From the NCBI RefSeq assembly GCF_000524195.1, contig NW_020170425.1, positions 538,509 through 602,508 on the forward strand: a stretch of DNA of 64,000 nt, in the 5' to 3' direction. The notes under the pieces were generated by a model that saw only the letters and a list, made by a program, of their open reading frames with translations, was not told where the DNA came from and ran no database searches. Position 1 is the stretch's first letter. Each line of letters starts with the position of its first letter. This document shows, piece after piece, positions 49,501 through 59,900 of this stretch. The DNA is from Echinococcus granulosus (lineage: Eukaryota > Platyhelminthes > Cestoda > Cyclophyllidea > Taeniidae). The translations under genes and the position numbers were made by a program.

Positions 49501-52500
49501 ACTGACCCCCTCCACTTCGAGGTTTGTATCTCCTCCATACTATATTACTTCTTCTGTAACTCCGTTCAAATTTTGTTTGCATCATCGTAAGGTTCATTTT
49601 TTGATGACTTATTTAATAGAAATTTAGGGTGCAGTAGACTTTTGTAACACGGATATAATGATCTCAGTGTGCATTCATTTCGCAAAGCTGAATTCATTTA
49701 CATTGATTGCACGCATTACAATAAAATGGGGTTTGCATTTATAGGTCTGAAATTAACATCAGCATAAAGCCTTTTTATCGTTTGATCTAGCTGGTCTCGA
49801 ACCAATAATTCAGTTTGTTCGTGTTTGGGGTGCCCTCGCAAAATAAACTGCCCAGCACTTGACTTGTAAACAGTTCTGGGTTTCTTAAACATTTTATGGT
49901 AGGTAATGTCAGTTGCCACTGCATTAGCTTATACTTTTGCACAGTTAGGCCTGATGGATTTGGATGTTCGTGTTTTAGCCCATTCTGCCTCATCTGTGTC
50001 ACCTGACGGTATCTCTCCCAATGGCAACACAAGCACGTCTCTGTCGCACCTGGGCGGAGTATGCGATGTCTCAGCGATCCACGGCTCCAATTGAGGTTAG
50101 ATCCGAGGCAGCAACGGTCACTTACTGGCTGCTCGACTTGCATCGCATCCTCATGCAGCAGATCACTCTGCGCTGCCTCGCCCTTGAGCCACCCCCCACC
50201 CTTACTGCTAGCGATCTCGAGGACGCACCTGCACCCAACGACGATCGGGTCATCTGTGACGCTGCTCGTGTCATTCGTATTGTCTTCTACGCTTCCCTGT
50301 TGGCAGGGGGCTGTGACCCTCCCGAACAACTCGCTCGGGAGGCCTCGGATTCCGAAGATATCCAGGGAGAGTCTTCTGTATCCCCTCCCTCCTCTTCTTT
50401 CCGTGTCAGTTGGCCCTCGCTTTGCCTGCTGACTTATATTCTTATGCTTTTTTTAAACTTATGCAATTTACTGCTCGGCCGTTTTTGCCATTTCTTCTAT
50501 CGTTTAATCGGATTTATTCTTGACCGGTTCTTTAGAAGACAGCGTGACTGATTGGATTAATAGTAAGATTTCAAAGCTAGTCAAATTTTTCACAAACAGC
50601 TTACCGACTAGCTGGAAAGCCCGGATTTTTAAAAGTATGTTTGTTTATTTCAATTTACTATTTTAGACAGAAAGAGCGATTTTGCGTAAAGATCCGCTGG
50701 GCACCATTTTGGGCATTTCTCCAAACGATTGTCGCCACCCTCTTATTCCTCCAAAAGAATTTATCAACGAAACGCTAAATGAGTTTATTGTGGTACGTTT
50801 CCATCCTTGTTAGATTCTCTAAATGTGATAGGCAAAGTTTTAGTTATTCGGTGGATTTATGACTTGGTGGTAGTTGTGAGCCCCTCCATTTGCCCACCAT
50901 TGATATGTCTGCTCGATGTCACCCTTTTAACCTAAAGTCAATTATCCTGAATCTTTCCTCAGCATGCATGTCTGCAATGATCCATGAACCAAGCAAACCA
51001 AATAATTAATGCTTATCCCATGTATATTTTGATTATAAAGCGGAATGTATCACTGTAAAAAGGACAGCATATGCCAGGTTATTCTGTTTAATTCAATTAG
51101 ACGACTTTTGGGATGCGTGAGTTAAGTTTATTTTCAGGAACAGGGCTTCTGGTGACACGCATTGTAAATTGGTATTTTAGTTATTAGCGAACACTATGTG
51201 CCTCTTTGCTGTCACCTAGAACCCATGCAAAGAATGCCTAGAACTCTTAACCAATTGCTGCTTTTAAGCTCCACTTTTTACCAATTGGTGTTAGGAATAA
51301 AATCTAGCTAGTTGCTTTCGAGATCACGAAACTTGCTAATCAAACCCTTCTGAACTCTACTGTTTTCCTATAGGTGGAGAAGGATTTTGCCAACTTCCGT
51401 TCGCAGAGGTCGGGATGGCCGGAGAAACTCTCCTTTATGGAGTTGCCCTTCATGCTGCAGACCACGACGAAGAGCACCCAACTCTATTACGACAATCGGC
51501 TGAACATGCTACAGGAACGTCGCGGTGCTATCCTTCACGCTCTCTTTGCCACCTCAACCCCTGACGCCGCCCTCGAGATGCCCTACTTCAAAATTTGTGT
51601 CAACCGAGAACGTGTTGTAGAGGACGCTCTGATTGCGGTAGGCTCACTTCCTTCTTTTGGTTCTCTTTGGGTTATTATTGCCCCCTCCCCCATCCAATTC
51701 GATGGTTGGCTTCAACGGTACCCTTCTAAGTCAACAAACCAGGGAGTTGTCTCAAGACCTATTTTTATTCAATGTTTCTTGATTAAATAGTCTGAAAAGT
51801 TCTAGTTTTAATGGGTCACAATACGGATTATTTATTTGCCATTTTTCGTTTTTCCACAGGAAATTCCAGGCAATTTCACTCGCTTTAAAAGTAATACCTA
51901 GAAAACGAAAGATATTACTAAAGATAACATTACAATGCCAGCGACAATTATAGTGAAATTTAATTTGTATTTTGGTTTTTCGCTGTGCATTTATAGAATC
52001 GTTTTTAACTTTTAATTGTTTAGTTAGAACTAACTCGAATGGAAGCCGTGGGGGATTTGAAAAAACAACTCTACGTTGAATTTGATGGCGAACAGGGAAT
52101 TGATGAGGGTGGTCTCAGTAAGGAGTTTTTCCAACTCATCGTGGAACGCATTTTCAATCCGGACTACGGTCTGTTCTCGGCTCTTTCCATCTTTCCTGAA
52201 ACTATGCTTTATTATTCAGAAGGATATGCAATTTAAATAAGTACCATAAAATGTACTCGGAGAAAAAACCAGATAGCATCTAGTTTTCCAAAGTCCCATC
52301 ATTCACTCCCTCGGTAATTTTCACTTAGGATCAAATTAAATCAGGTGCGAATTTTGGGGCAAATTTATTCCTTGTGAGAGGTGCTGTGTCGGCTATAGGT
52401 GGGCAAATTCTTGTACACAGGAAAATTTCATAAATTCACATTGCCATGCTGAACAAACACAACACCTACATTTCTCTTAGGAGTGCATTTTCGTGATGCT

Positions 52501-55500
52501 GACAGTTTTTAAAGTTTAATAAACCTGGTTTTCTTCCCAGATCCCCTCTATCAAGTCTTGCTCCCATGTGAATCATAATTACAACACTGATGACTGTTTT
52601 TGTCTATTTTGTGAAGGAAGCCAGATTTACCGTGTTTCTTCTTGTAGGCATGTTTGTTTACGAGAATGAGTCGGAGTGCTTTTGGTTTAATCGTAGTCCT
52701 CTGGCAGAGGAATTGGAGCGGGAGTACTGCTTGATTGGGACCATTTTGGGTCTAGCCATCTACAACAATGTCATCCTTGATGTACACTTCCCTGCGGTGC
52801 TCTTCCGCAAGCTCTGTGGAAAGCTTGCCTCTGGATTGGAGGACCTTGAGGACGGATGGCCCGCTCTGGCACACGGTCTACAGGTAATACTCACTGCCAT
52901 CCTCTCTCATGGCCTTTTTTCCATCGTTGTAATCGATCGTGGTTAAATGGCTTGTCACTTTTGGGGTCATGCATATTCGTAACCTCGTGCCTTTTGAGTA
53001 CTAGTACCGTTTAATTCCGATTCAGTTAACGCTGCTAATGCTTCCGATATCTACGTATCCTTGTAGTTTTCTTTTGCTTTTAATTTTTGCTATGTAATAG
53101 TACACAGAATTTTATTCTGTTGAAATGAGTTTTAATGTCATGCTTGAATTCCAAAAGCACATAAAACTTTGGATTTATTTGGTGAAATAAGTAAGTTCAA
53201 TTAAATACAAATGAATGTATTTAGGTTTTCTACTTTCTCAAGATTGCTACTTCCCATTTGCTTAAGGATTTGAATAGCTTAATTTATTTGGCTATTTGTC
53301 TTTCATGTGTTCAGTGTCTGTTTGATCTATGCAAACTGATCCCACGCGTCTTACTAGCATCATGCTGATTGGTCGCTTTACCAATACCATACCACTATCA
53401 GGATAAGACCGAAATCTACCAGTGATTTGGACGCCTTTACACTTGATAACTTTTAATTTTATTTCCAAGCTATATTCTGTTGAATCAGCCAAAGTTTAAG
53501 CTTGTGCTAATTTCTCGCGAACTTCTGTCTTCTACATCGTAATGCTTTTATCCTCCATACTGCGCTGTAACATCCACTGAAGGGAAGTCGAAAAACTTTT
53601 TTGCCTTCATATTGATTGATTAATTAATTAAACTGTACTGAGTGCTTTAGGGAGTACTGTCTTCGAGTTTCGCTTGTAAGGTATATTTTTTGTCGTTTGA
53701 TGCTGCTCTTGCTTCACCTATGGTGTGTAACTGAGATACACTTTTTGTCAATAGAGACCAATAAAAGACTCTAATTTCACCCCAATCAACTTAATTAGCT
53801 CTTAGTTTTTATTATAATTTACTTTAGTCGTAATATTCTTCTGTAGCCTTTACTACTATGTGTTACCTCCTACTTCCTATACGCAATTTGCGGTCGAGGT
53901 GAAAATTCTATATTTGGCCGATAGGGACTATCACTCTTTAAAGGCGTTTTTAAGGGCTAAGCGAAATAGCGAAGGAATAGTAGAGTTAAATATCTGGCCT
54001 GATACTCCTGTGTTTGTAACTCCGTATGTTATGTTAACATACTGAAATTAGGCGTCTCGTTAAATGGCTAGTTTGTTTCATCTGATTAAGGCGCTGCTGA
54101 AATATGATGGAGATAACTTTGAGGATGATCACTGCCTCAACTTTGTGGTCACCTACTCAGATATGTTCGGTCAGGTGGTGACCCACGAGTTGGTTCCCGA
54201 CGGCACATCCAAACCCGTCACTATCGACAATCGCCAGGTACGTGGCTCCCCTTTTCTCTGTCTGCGTTCCCAATTTTTAAACCTCGCTCACCATAAATTA
54301 TCTTCCTTGTTCGCTGTTTACAATCCGTAACTTTTTACAATGCCTGTTGTCCCTTCCGTTTCTCAGTGGACCTGCTGGTCGGCGTAAAGCCTCGAATTTT
54401 TTTTTATATATCAGCAGAAAGTTGCATTTAGACCGACATGTTTCATAACGTAGCTTTCCTAAAGAATCCAATCCTTGCTGTGCTCTTGTTATAGCACTTA
54501 ATATTTTCAAAGTGTAATTGTCATATGGTTCTTGGGTTTCTGCTATCAAATATTATTTCCATGTTTCCTGGTGTTCTGGTCCAGCTCAGGCTCCTTTTCT
54601 TACCAAGTTTCCTTTTTTGCATTGATTTCAACATTAGTTTGAAAACTCGGCAATAGCTAAGTAACATGTTTTAACTAACAGTGATGGTGCTCGTGATGGT
54701 CATGTGATCACGAAGACTTATGTGATTTTCACCTTGGCATCTTACTTAAAAATGGCCTTAAATTTTTGCATTTTTTGTCGCAGGAATTCATTGACCGAAC
54801 AATTGATTTTCTACTCAACACCTCAGTAAAGAAACAGTTCACTGCCTTCCGGAGGGGCTTCCTGTCCGTTGTAGGAGACACGCCACTGTTCCATCTTTTT
54901 TCGCCCTTTGAGATTGAGCTCCTCTTGCTCGGAAGTCAAGTACGTACCGTATTTTTAAGAAAAGGCACTCTTTCTTTACAATCTTAGACCCGATTTATGG
55001 TTTTTAGGTTTCAAAAGATCTAGTTGCCTTACTTTTCGCTAGTTATGATAGTAACCATGGTGGCACAGCATAAAAGCAACTTAACGGTACTTGATTTAGC
55101 TCCGTTTCTCTCCATACATTGAGGAACTTCTTTGTTTGTGGAATGCCAGATGGGACAGTGAATTATGCCTATAGAGATCTCTCGGTAGAGCGAATTAAAA
55201 TTATCTTATTGAAACTTTTAGTAGTCCATATTCAACAAGGCAATATGTGTAATCATCCTAATTGCGCAATCTCGGTGTTCAGTTCTTTAGTAGTCCTTAC
55301 GGAGTCGATTAAATGAGCTCGCTCTCCGAAATGCACGCCTGGTGGTTTGTGTAGACAAGAGCTAATACGGAAAATTTTAATGCCACGCCAGTGCTGTACA
55401 AATAAGCAAAAATTGCATTTCTGATGTGTGTTAGCACTACGACTTTGGTGAGTTGGAACGCGTGACAGAGTACGAGGGCGACTACAGCGCGGAGACGATT

Positions 55501-56083
55501 GTGATCCGCCAGTTCTGGTCGGTGGTGCACGCCATGACGGAGGAGGAGCAGCGTAAGCTCCTTCAGTTTACCACCGGCACCGACCGCATCCCCGTCGGCG
55601 GCATGTCGCGCATGAAATTCGTCATCGCCAGGCAAGGTCCCGATTCGGACAGGTAAGTCGTTGGTCATGAAACTCGCTTGTGTACACATCTTACATGCAT
55701 TGACATTCTTGTTAGCATGTAAAGTGACCTTCCATTCCACTTTCATTGTGAGTTATATCGAAACTTCTAATAACTCTTTATGCGGAACCTTTAGCCATTT
55801 GGACGCTGGCGCTTTAGCACGGGCGATGTCACATGGTTGTTTTATGTATACCAGTTGCATAATTTTTTTGTATTTACTCACTTCATCTCTCTTCGAATGT
55901 ACTTCAAGAAAATCGGTAAAATACGAATTTGTGAATTTGATTCACCTCATTTCTGTGCCCAGACTACCGACAGCTCACACTTGTTTCAACGTTCTTTTGT
56001 TGCCGGAGTACTCGAGTAAGGAGAAACTAGAGCGCTGTCTACGAGTGGCAATCACCTACTCAAAGGGCTTCGGCATGTTTTGA
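46578..56083 (+). CDS. UBE3A: UBE3A / E6AP HECT-type E3 ubiquitin ligase, 13 coding exons plus split start
   Basis: Transfers ubiquitin from an E2 through a catalytic cysteine to substrate lysines. Coding exons: AT at 46578-46579 (start, inferred), 46930-47206, 47556-47841, 48487-48855, 49124-49521, 49979-50404, 50667-50792, 51374-51637, 52024-52168, 52648-52883, 54091-54237, 54784-54939, 55435-55652, 55963-56083. All phases agree and give 1,056 residues (human long isoform 875). Order: AZUL zinc domain (residues about 8-70), an acidic Ser-rich insertion (about 94-200), a conserved helical middle, and the HECT domain (about 700-1056). The alignment with human E6AP is continuous from AZUL to the final KGFGM-x. 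The catalytic Cys is 32 residues from the end, as in human. The stop is TGA at 56081. Read divergently from the PACT gene and followed closely by POP1. Confidence 0.93.
46930..47206 (+). CDS. UBE3A: UBE3A exon 2: AZUL zinc-binding domain
   Basis: The exon opens after a long polypyrimidine acceptor (…TTTTTTAAAG) and reads [20 protein letters not shown] then TVGCG. The four AZUL zinc cysteines are present (about residues 25, 30, 35 and 66, in GCG, ACT, NCA and MCF contexts) with the human 5-5 spacing and a two-residue longer last loop; DNN-AA-AL-L is also kept. In human UBE3A this domain binds the proteasome subunit Rpn10, so that link is expected here. The donor is GTACGT at 47207. No in-frame ATG precedes the domain within the exon. 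Confidence 0.92.
47556..48855 (+). CDS. UBE3A: UBE3A exons 3-4: acidic insertion and conserved helix
   Basis: Exon 3 (47556-47841) is low-complexity, Glu/Ser/Gly/Pro-rich, with no match in human UBE3A; its donor GTGCGT and the next acceptor (TTTTAATTCAG) share phase 1. Exon 4 (48487-48855) begins Ser/Thr-rich and then matches the conserved E6AP segment after AZUL ([20 protein letters not shown] followed by [18 protein letters not shown]). The exon 3 boundaries rest on phase and splice signals only. Confidence 0.75.
49124..50792 (+). CDS. UBE3A: UBE3A exons 5-7: helical middle region
   Basis: Exon 5 (49124-49521) matches the E6AP segment where an acidic [17 protein letters not shown] helix replaces human VDIDAIRRVYTRLLSNE. 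Exon 6 (49979-50404) has [10 protein letters not shown] for human KLIRLWSKY and [17 protein letters not shown] for KCLKMVYYANVVGG. Exon 7 (50667-50792) has [20 protein letters not shown], nearly identical to human. Donors are GTTTGT, GTCAGT and GTACGT, all phase 0. Confidence 0.9.
51374..56083 (+). CDS. UBE3A: UBE3A exons 8-14: HECT catalytic domain
   Basis: Exon 8 (51374-51637) leads into HECT; exon 9 (52024-52168) has [20 protein letters not shown] then LSKEFFQL; exon 10 (52648-52883) has the E2-binding lobe ([22 protein letters not shown]). Exons 11-13 (54091-54237, 54784-54939, 55435-55652) complete the N-lobe and hinge and include FTAFRRGF and [11 protein letters not shown]. Exon 14 (55963-56083) holds the C-lobe active site [18 protein letters not shown] and ends KGFGMF. 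The catalytic Cys codon is 55982-55984. All phases fit, so the enzyme is expected to be active. Confidence 0.95.
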
Positions 56084-56769
56084 GGGGCGACAAGGGCATC
56101 GCGTACTGTCTTTCCTGGATTAATTAACGTTTATCCCCCTTTCCCTTTACTCTTTGTGCCCCCGGTTCATCACCGACGTTCTTTTTATGATCAATCCTGT
56201 TTGTCCCCAAGGATGGAGTCCTCTTGCTTACCTACCTCCCTCCCTCCCTTTGCCTCCAAAAGAACTGTACTTGATAATGTATGCTCCACGCACACGTGAA
56301 GTAGGCGTTGCCTTGTCTAAACTCTTCTCTTTCCATGCATGCGTGTTTCGCACTTACCGAGTGGGTGCTCGCGTTTGCGTATGTGTGCGCAAAATTTACG
56401 ACGGTTTTCAAAGTGCTTGCTCTAGTAAAGACTGTCGTTAGGGCATTTTAATGGCGTTATAGAGATTTGGAGTGCCTGTGGATATCAGGAGGGTGTGAAG
56501 TCCAATAAGTTTAGCAAGCATTATTAGCTCTGATAGAGGAACTGAATCTACATTTTGCACCAGATTTAAGGTTATTAATGTCTAGTGATTACTTATGTCT
56601 TGATTTTCGTGTGCGTATACTTGAGGCAGTTCTGACGAAAATTGAACAGTCTTTTTTTATGCGCAAATGATGCATTCGCTTGATTGAAAACTTGTCGAAG
56701 ATTTCTAATTACAATTTTAGCGTCTTTATGTTCAATGTTTTCCTAGTTTATTCTTACTAAACGTCCCAC

Positions 56770-56775
56770 AATAAA
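56770..56775 (+). terminator. UBE3A polyadenylation signal
   Basis: Canonical AATAAA about 690 bp after the UBE3A stop, with T- and GT-rich sequence following (TTGATGACTTGT…). It is the only canonical signal between the UBE3A stop and the POP1 start. This would give a 3' UTR of about 0.7 kb. Confidence 0.6.
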
Positions 56776-56913
56776 GTTTGATGACTTGTAAAGGACTCAT
56801 GGTACTTATTCTTTTTCTCAGGAACTACCCAAAAGGTTGACTCTAATGGGACTGTATTTGACTTGCATGTGGCCGGTGCTGAAATTAGCATATTAAGCTA
56901 GTAGCGAACCCAA

Positions 56914-56936
56914 GTTTATTTCCTCACTCCATTTAG
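56914..56936 (+). promoter_or_regulatory. Strong 3' splice acceptor just upstream of POP1 start
   Basis: A pyrimidine-rich tract (TTTATTTCCTCACTCCATTTAG) ends in AG at 56935-56936, only 21 nt before the POP1 ATG. It may close a 5' UTR intron or, given the roughly 160-bp distance from the UBE3A poly(A) signal, act as a spliced-leader trans-splice acceptor, as flatworms use. The 21 nt between contain an in-frame TGA, so an AUG carried by a leader could not serve as the start here. Confidence 0.6.
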
Positions 56937-56957
56937 GTCGCTTGATCTCCGAACCAG

Positions 56958-59900
56958 ATGAGTTCCGGCAGCACTGTCGATTGCAACTTAGACCCTAACA
57001 ATGGTGACAGTGAGGCAGTCGCCCTCAACGTGGATGTGCTTCGTCTATTGGCGGCGCGCTCTGCAGAAATGATGGCCTGCGAAGCTTCCGTGCACCTCGC
57101 CACTGCGCGTGCCATCGCCCCTCTCCAGCGCTTGCCTGTCCGCCTCCGCAGACGCGCCGCCAGCCATCAGATCCACCGCCTTCCCCGACGTCTTCATCAT
57201 GGATTAGCTCAGGCTGTCAGTTTTTCTCTCATGTATAGTTATGTACTATACACGCTAATCTATGGCTTTACATTCTTATACCTGGAGCAACTGACGTTCA
57301 GATATAGCGCTTCTATTATCTATGGACCCCACCTTGATTTCAATTCTTTGAATGGTGGAAGGGGAATATAGGTACGACAACGCCGCCAATGACGTGGAAT
57401 TTTTGTGTATTCACATTAGTGGCTGAATTTTCGCGCAGAAGTTGCCATTTTGTAATACCATAGTCAAATTCGATTAATTTAATCGTTTTACGTATTACAA
57501 TTATTTCAGGTGCCATCCAGATCCCAATTTGGTTCGAGCTTGAAGGACCATCATTTACACGACATCGTCATCATGTCCATCGAAAACTGACATAAAAGTG
57601 TTGCGTAATTGCAGATGAGCCAGAAACTGGTGAAGCAGGCGAAGCGGTGTAGGCGCTACCGGCGGCGGTCGCAGCGACTGATGGCATTGGCAACGCGGTG
57701 CGTCCTTCCACCCACGGGTGAAGGAGCGGGCGAGGGTCGAACGCGCTGGATCCCTACTGCCCTCTGGCACGCCAAGCGATTCCACGTGGTGCAGAACTGG
57801 GGCTGGCGTCTGCCTTTTGCCCCAACAGACAAGATGTTCAAAGCCCTCCAACGAGCCACCACCGAGTGCGTCTCCACTCTTGTCTCTATTTACCTCTACC
57901 CATTTTTCTGAATTTGAATAGACAAATGCTTTTAATGGGGTTATTTTTTAGGTCTAATTGCTGGCACACGACGGGTAGTGTTCTCCACCACATAACTATT
58001 TGATGTTTTACTCCAATGTTTTTATGTGTTTCTTTGAGGCACGTAATTTAAATCAAAAAATGACAGACCCTATTCTTATATATTGAAGGCAGGCTTCATC
58101 ATCGTGCGATTAATTCAAACCATTTCCCTTTGGGTTTGTTACCTCACATCATCAGAAATAATGCCACCAAGTAAGCAAACAAAGTCATCAGCTACCCCTG
58201 TTTGAGACAGCGGTACAGACGACACTAGTGATGTCAACATTCTTTCCTTTCAGTCGATGCATGCTGCTGGACCACGGCTACTTGAGCTGCTTCTCTGTGT
58301 CTGGACCCTTTAACCTCCTAAGACTGTGTGTCGCAGAGACGACGCTCCCCTTCTTTGTGTCCAGCATTGGCATCGATCTTCCATCGGATGCCTCCCCTTC
58401 GACTGGCTTCCATGAATCGGTTGGTCTTTTGTGTTCCGAAGCAATGCCAACTCAACAACCGATGGGTGTTGCGAGCCTTCCGAATATCTCTCGATCCATT
58501 CTTGGCCCCGTTCGAATATTATGGAGTGCAACTATTCAGGAGGTTAGTGTTGTGCACACACCGAAGTAACCTAGTTATTTGTTGACTCCAGTTTGTAAAA
58601 CATTTGCGGATGATACCTGTAACACTAGACATAAAAAACGGATGACGACTTCACTTGGTGCATAGCCTAAGCTAACATCTACTTTGGCACCGACTTTTAA
58701 ACAACGCTCCGTTGGATAACTTTTATCCATAGGGACATGGCCAGCGACGTTCCACTCTATGGTTCTGGCTGCACCCTAGTATGTCTTCAGATGCTTGGAA
58801 GCTGTTCACTTCGCTCGACTATGTCTCCACCGATTTGGAGGCGTCGATAGCATCCCTTAAGTTGGTCGACTGCACTGGGCATCTGTGCCGCATGAAACTC
58901 ATTGGTCCTTTTGCGCATCAAGTTCTTGCAGATATCATCAAGCCGCCATCTTCGTCGACCCATTCAACCTCTACGACTGGCGAGTGGGCCTTATGGAGAG
59001 CTCTATGTGCCTACCAAAAGGCTGGTCTCCTTCCCACTGGCTGCGCCGTAGCACTGCTTTGCGCACCCTTTCTGCATAACAGGCGAGCCACTTACTCAAG
59101 TTGATTGCAATCGTCGCTGATCGCCTCTACAGTGGAGACCACTTCATGACAATGCTTTCTTGTCCACATTTAGGCCGCTTTTGAAGCTGTACAACCGGAA
59201 TTGGCTGATTCAAGTACCAAAAGAGGGCGAAGTGACGACTCAGCTGGCCCCTGGTTTCGTCTCCAAATCCTTGACCTCGAGTGAACTAACCAAACTTCTC
59301 CTCGATCACTGTGACGTCGAATTCGACGCTCTTCTTACTCGATGGTTTTCCTCGCCAGAACCTTGCTGTTTTTCTGATGTAAGGCCCTCTTCTCTTCATG
59401 ATGAAGTCGAATTACATTCTGTCGTTTAGTAACACTATGAATTTTTCAAATTTTATGTCAGCATTTAGTTGCGTCCCATTCATTTTCTTTTGTTTTCTTC
59501 CTTATGTTTTATGGTCTTTTTCTCCCGCCCCTAGGGATGGGAGCACACATATTCCAGCCTTATTTTCCGTTTCTTTTGCGTTCTCGGTGAGGTCCAGTTG
59601 TGACAGAGGGAAGCCAAGTTGTGGATGAAAACGGTACACCGCTCGCTAAACAACGGGCTTGAATAGGGGCGGGCATGGCTAAATATAGCTAGCTGTGTAT
59701 AGGTAATCCGTAAGTGAAGTACCTAATATGGTTTGTCAGTGGCCAAGACTCAATCAGATCCTGCCTGCTCACGCAGGGAGTAGGGTCATTCACTGGTCTT
59801 GGGTGCTCCAATTAACTATCTTGTGCAAGGCAAAGCCGGCACGTATGGGTACTCTTGCCGGAGCTTTCTGCAAGATTGGTCCGCGTGAGTGTCCTAACTG

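Noticed and set aside
53860..54045. 61-codon frame inside a UBE3A intron
   Set aside because: UBE3A homology passes directly from exon 10 (ending 52883) to exon 11 (starting 54091) with matching phase; the extra frame has no homologue in the family.
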